Assembly: GCA_022841705.1 (NCBI GenBank)
Contig: JALHQZ010000002.1
Location: forward strand, 248,001 to 312,000
Direction: 5' to 3'
From: Pirellulales bacterium
GTDB taxonomy: Bacteria; Planctomycetota; Planctomycetia; Pirellulales; Lacipirellulaceae
Length of the DNA: 64,000 nt
Below, piece by piece: positions 58,538 through 64,000 of the stretch; within the stretch, counting starts at the first letter, position 1; each line of letters opens with the position of its first letter. A model generated the notes under the pieces. That model searched no databases. It saw only the letters and a program-made list of their open reading frames with translations, and had not been told where the DNA came from. A program made the translations under genes and the position numbers.

Positions 58538-59735
58538 ATTGATATCGCACCACGTGAGCGCCTTGGGCGGGGCGGCTCGTGAACGCCATGGCTTCGATGT
58601 CGGTGTGATCTTTGTATTCCGCAAGGATGCGGTCGGCGATTGCGGCGGCTTTCGCGGTTTCGCAGAGGGTGACCGTACAGCCGCCGAAGCCGCCGCCGGT
58701 GATGCGGCTGCCGTAGACTCCACCGCTCGGGCCGATTGACTGAGCGAGTTCTACCAGCGTGTCGATTTGCGGGCAGCTTACTTCGTAGTCGTCGCGCAGG
58801 GAGTCGTGGCTGGCGTACATCAGTTCGCCGGCGGTGGACCAGTCGGCGTTGGCGGCAGCATCCGAAAACTCCAGCACGCGGGCGATTTCGCCCACCACAT
58901 GGCGGGCGCGTTTGTACGCCACTTCGGAGAGCTTGCTCCACCCGGCGGCAAGCGCTGCGGGGTCAACATCACGCAGGCTCTTCACGCCGAGCGCGCTGGC
59001 GGCCTCTTCGCACTGCGCGCGGCGCACGGGGTACTCGCTGTTGGAGAGCTCATGCTTGACATTGCTGTTGATGATGAGAATCGAAACATTAGGATCGCTG
59101 AGCGGCACGGGCGTGGTTTCGAGCGAGCGGCAGTCGAGCCGCATTGCTTCGCCCGCGCGGCACAGCGCGCTACTGAATTGGTCCATGATGCCACACGGCA
59201 TGCCCACGTACTGGTTCTCCGCCTGTTGGCAGAGCTTGGCTTTGTCGCGGCCATCGAGCACCTGGCCGGTGACCGCTTCGACGAGCGTGGCGGTGGCGAC
59301 TTCGAGCGCGGCGCTGCTGGAGAGTCCGCCGCCCAGCGGCACCGTCGACGTGACGAGCACTTCCAGCGGCCCGGTGTTCAATCCGCGCTTGGCCAAGAGA
59401 TCGAACACGCCGTGCAGATAAACGCACCACGGCGGCAGCTCGGCGACTTGGCCCACAGTGAAAGTTTGCGCAGAGCCGATGAGGTCACTGAAGACGCGGA
59501 TGATATTGCCGCTGCTTTGTCCTGATTCCGCGGCCGCTGCTGGCCCCGCGGCAAGGACCATGTAGCGTTCGATCGCCATCGGCAGGACGAAGCCGTCGTT
59601 GTAGTCGGTATGTTCGCCGATGAGATTCACCCGGCCGGGCGCCGCGACGGTCCAGTTGGGCGCCTGGCCAAAGACTTCGGCAAACCGCGCGGCCGTGCGG
59701 GCGGATAGTTCGGAGAGGGTCGGGGCGGTGTCCAC
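58536..59735 (-). CDS. galK: Galactokinase
   Basis: 399 residues from the GTG at 59733-59735; an alternative TTG at 59754-59756 adds seven residues, and neither has a strong ribosome site. The enzyme phosphorylates galactose with ATP in the Leloir route. GHMP-kinase motifs are all present: GRVNLIGEHTDYNDGFVLP (the galactokinase signature), VPLGGGLSSSAALEVATATL (ATP loop) and GSRITGGGFGGCTVTL. The MPCGIMDQFSSALC segment includes the conserved aspartate that acts as catalytic base. It is divergent from the secreted GH2 beta-galactosidase, so the two probably serve one pathway: lactose-like galactosides cut outside, galactose phosphorylated inside. Confidence 0.95.
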   Translation of the reverse strand: MDTAPTLSELSARTAARFAEVFGQAPNWTVAAPGRVNLIGEHTDYNDGFVLPMAIERYMVLAAGPAAAAESGQSSGNIIRVFSDLIGSAQTFTVGQVAELPPWCVYLHGVFDLLAKRGLNTGPLEVLVTSTVPLGGGLSSSAALEVATATLVEAVTGQVLDGRDKAKLCQQAENQYVGMPCGIMDQFSSALCRAGEAMRLDCRSLETTPVPLSDPNVSILIINSNVKHELSNSEYPVRRAQCEEAASALGVKSLRDVDPAALAAGWSKLSEVAYKRARHVVGEIARVLEFSDAAANADWSTAGELMYASHDSLRDDYEVSCPQIDTLVELAQSIGPSGGVYGSRITGGGFGGCTVTLCETAKAAAIADRILAEYKDHTDIEAMAFTSRPAQGAHVVRYQ

Positions 59736-59832
59736 GGCAAAAGTTTTCCAGTGCAAAAGTTGGAGCGTAAGAAATTGGTAGTTCGGCGGGAGTTATTACA
59801 CTCAGCGGCTGGAGGCGTGTCTAGCGGCATTC

Positions 59833-59911
59833 TAGTAGGCACGGTCCCCGTGCCGTTTTTCTACGGTTAAGCTTACCGGTCGGCCAGACGGCACGGGGAC
59901 CGTGCCTACTA
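59833..59911. repeat. 24-bp perfect interrupted palindrome related to the 1947-2037 copy
   Basis: Arms 59833-59856 (TAGTAGGCACGGTCCCCGTGCCGT) and 59888-59911 are perfect reverse complements, with a 31-base centre. The core GGCACGGTCCCCGTGCCGT is shared with the palindrome at 1947, and the outer base after TAG/CTA leads into ACAAT (59911-59915), giving CTACTACAAT rather than TGCTACAAT. It sits in the divergent galK/lacZ promoter region. Confidence 0.9.
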
Positions 59912-59917
59912 CAATAG

Positions 59918-63154
<3,237 letters not shown>

Positions 63155-63314
63155 TCGTGAATGGCCATTCCCGGACCGGCGATGACGCCGATGGGAGAGG
63201 TGGCGTCCATGCGTAGCGTGCCGCCGGTTGGGATCTTTTCGACCTGTGGCGGAACTCTGGCTGGGCCGGTGGGGTTACAATCAAGGGTAGCACCAGAGTT
63301 CTAAGGAGCTTCGC

Positions 63315-64000
63315 ATGATTCGGCTAAGTCTGGTTTTGGGTTGGTTCTACGCGCTGTCGGCGGCCGCGGTGGTTCGCGGGGAAGATTCCCTCTTCACGCG
63401 GCTCGACAAAAACGCCGACGGCCAAGTGGTGGCCGACGAAATCGCTGCCGAACACCAGCGGCTCTTCGCGCGGCTGGTGGCGGGCGCCGATGAGGATGGC
63501 GACGGCGCCCTCACTTCGGCCGAGTTCGCGGCGGGGCTTGCGCCCGACCGGCCGGAAAAATTGGTGGAATCCAATCAAGCGGGGGGGCAGCCGGGGATGC
63601 AGGCGGTACGGCTGATGCTCCTCAAGCTCGACGCGAATCGCGATTCCCGGCTGAGCAAGACCGAAGCGCCAGCCGACCTGAAGTACGTCTTCATGCAGCT
63701 CGCCGAACTGGTGGACGCCAATAAAGACGACGTGCTCGAACGCTTCGAACTCGGTCGCGTGGGGCCGCAGATGGGGCGGGTCGCCGTGCGGGCCGCGGTG
63801 CAGAACCGCTGGGATATCCCGAGCGAATTGGCGGCGATCGAGAAAGAGCAGGGCGCCGCAGCGAAGCGGTTCGACCAACCGTACGAGCCGCAAGAACTTC
63901 TGCGCGATCCGGCAAAAGCGGGCGAACTGTTCGCGCTGCTCGATGCCGACGGCGACGGCAAAATCACCAAAGCCGAACTGCCGGAGCAACTGGCCGAGCG
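63315..64000 (+). CDS. Secreted EF-hand protein, 5' part
   Basis: The gene runs off the window; 228 codons are visible. AAGGAG six bases before the ATG at 63315 is a strong ribosome site. A signal peptide (MIRLSLVLGWFYALSAAAVVRG) is followed by pairs of calcium-binding loops: DKNADGQVVADE, DEDGDGALTSAE, DANRDSRLSKTE, DANKDDVLERFE and DADGDGKITKAE. This is the EF-hand/calmodulin-like exported protein type frequent in planctomycetes. Function beyond calcium binding is unknown. TACAAT at 63276-63281 lies inside an inverted repeat AACTCTGG/CCAGAGTT and may be its -10 box, with a ~30-base leader. Confidence 0.85.
   Translation, partial: MIRLSLVLGWFYALSAAAVVRGEDSLFTRLDKNADGQVVADEIAAEHQRLFARLVAGADEDGDGALTSAEFAAGLAPDRPEKLVESNQAGGQPGMQAVRLMLLKLDANRDSRLSKTEAPADLKYVFMQLAELVDANKDDVLERFELGRVGPQMGRVAVRAAVQNRWDIPSELAAIEKEQGAAAKRFDQPYEPQELLRDPAKAGELFALLDADGDGKITKAELPEQLAE

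Overview
The window looks like a chromosome segment of a planctomycete, probably Pirellulales/Lacipirellulaceae-like. The grounds are several DUF1559 proteins with type-IV-pilin-like N-termini, nine exported proteins ending in PEP-CTERM sorting signals, six of them with a dockerin-like 'GDYN..VDAADYT.WR' segment just before the signal, two ECF-type sigma factors of the Rhodopirellula/Verrucomicrobium type, DUF1080 and Tat-exported Gfo/Idh/MocA proteins, and GC-rich codon use. No rRNA, tRNA or CRISPR array was seen.

Layout. 1-14.3 kb is mostly housekeeping: the end of an endonuclease/exonuclease/phosphatase protein, a CDF metal transporter, a nuclease-like unknown, a FabH-type ketosynthase, a TPR protein, ribosomal protein S20, PyrK overlapping an RluB-type pseudouridine synthase, a small lipoprotein, mannose-6-phosphate isomerase, TatC, a DUF4112 protein, a HAD-phosphatase/HerA-like ATPase fusion and xylose isomerase. 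14.8-30.8 kb, plus strand, is a long secretome region: sigma factor, FecR/LamG membrane protein, DUF1559 protein, PEP-CTERM proteins, a spherulin-4-like glycosidase, DUF1080, a Gfo/Idh/MocA oxidoreductase, an FGE-like protein, a VCBS/FG-GAP protein, a second DUF1559 protein and two more PEP-CTERM proteins. 30.9-44.7 kb holds a membrane alpha/beta hydrolase and then, on the minus strand, a second and mirror-oriented sigma/FecR-LamG/DUF1559/lipoprotein/PEP-CTERM series, a GH35-like enzyme, a ferritin-like YciE protein, an autotransporter-like beta-solenoid protein and a PEP-CTERM metalloprotease.

44.8-47.5 kb carries a decayed REP-associated transposase, a sialate O-acetylesterase, a gene fragment and two perfect ParB-binding parS palindromes, which suggests the window lies in the origin-proximal domain. 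47.5-53.5 kb is a DNA-damage mutagenesis locus: an SRAP (YedK/HMCES) protein divergent from imuA-imuB-dnaE2, with a strong promoter that contains a candidate new SOS operator. 53.5-64 kb has pyruvate kinase, a GYD-domain protein, an outer-membrane beta-barrel-like protein, an unrecognised accessory gene flanked by inverted repeat copies, galactokinase divergent from a secreted GH2 beta-galactosidase, and the start of an EF-hand protein.

Two themes run through the window. First, two sigma/FecR-LamG cassettes each appear to control a set of cell-surface proteins. Second, many intergenic gaps hold long interrupted palindromes; some end in an outward-facing extended -10 box (TGCTACAAT), and two genes start exactly six bases after such a box, which predicts leaderless mRNAs.
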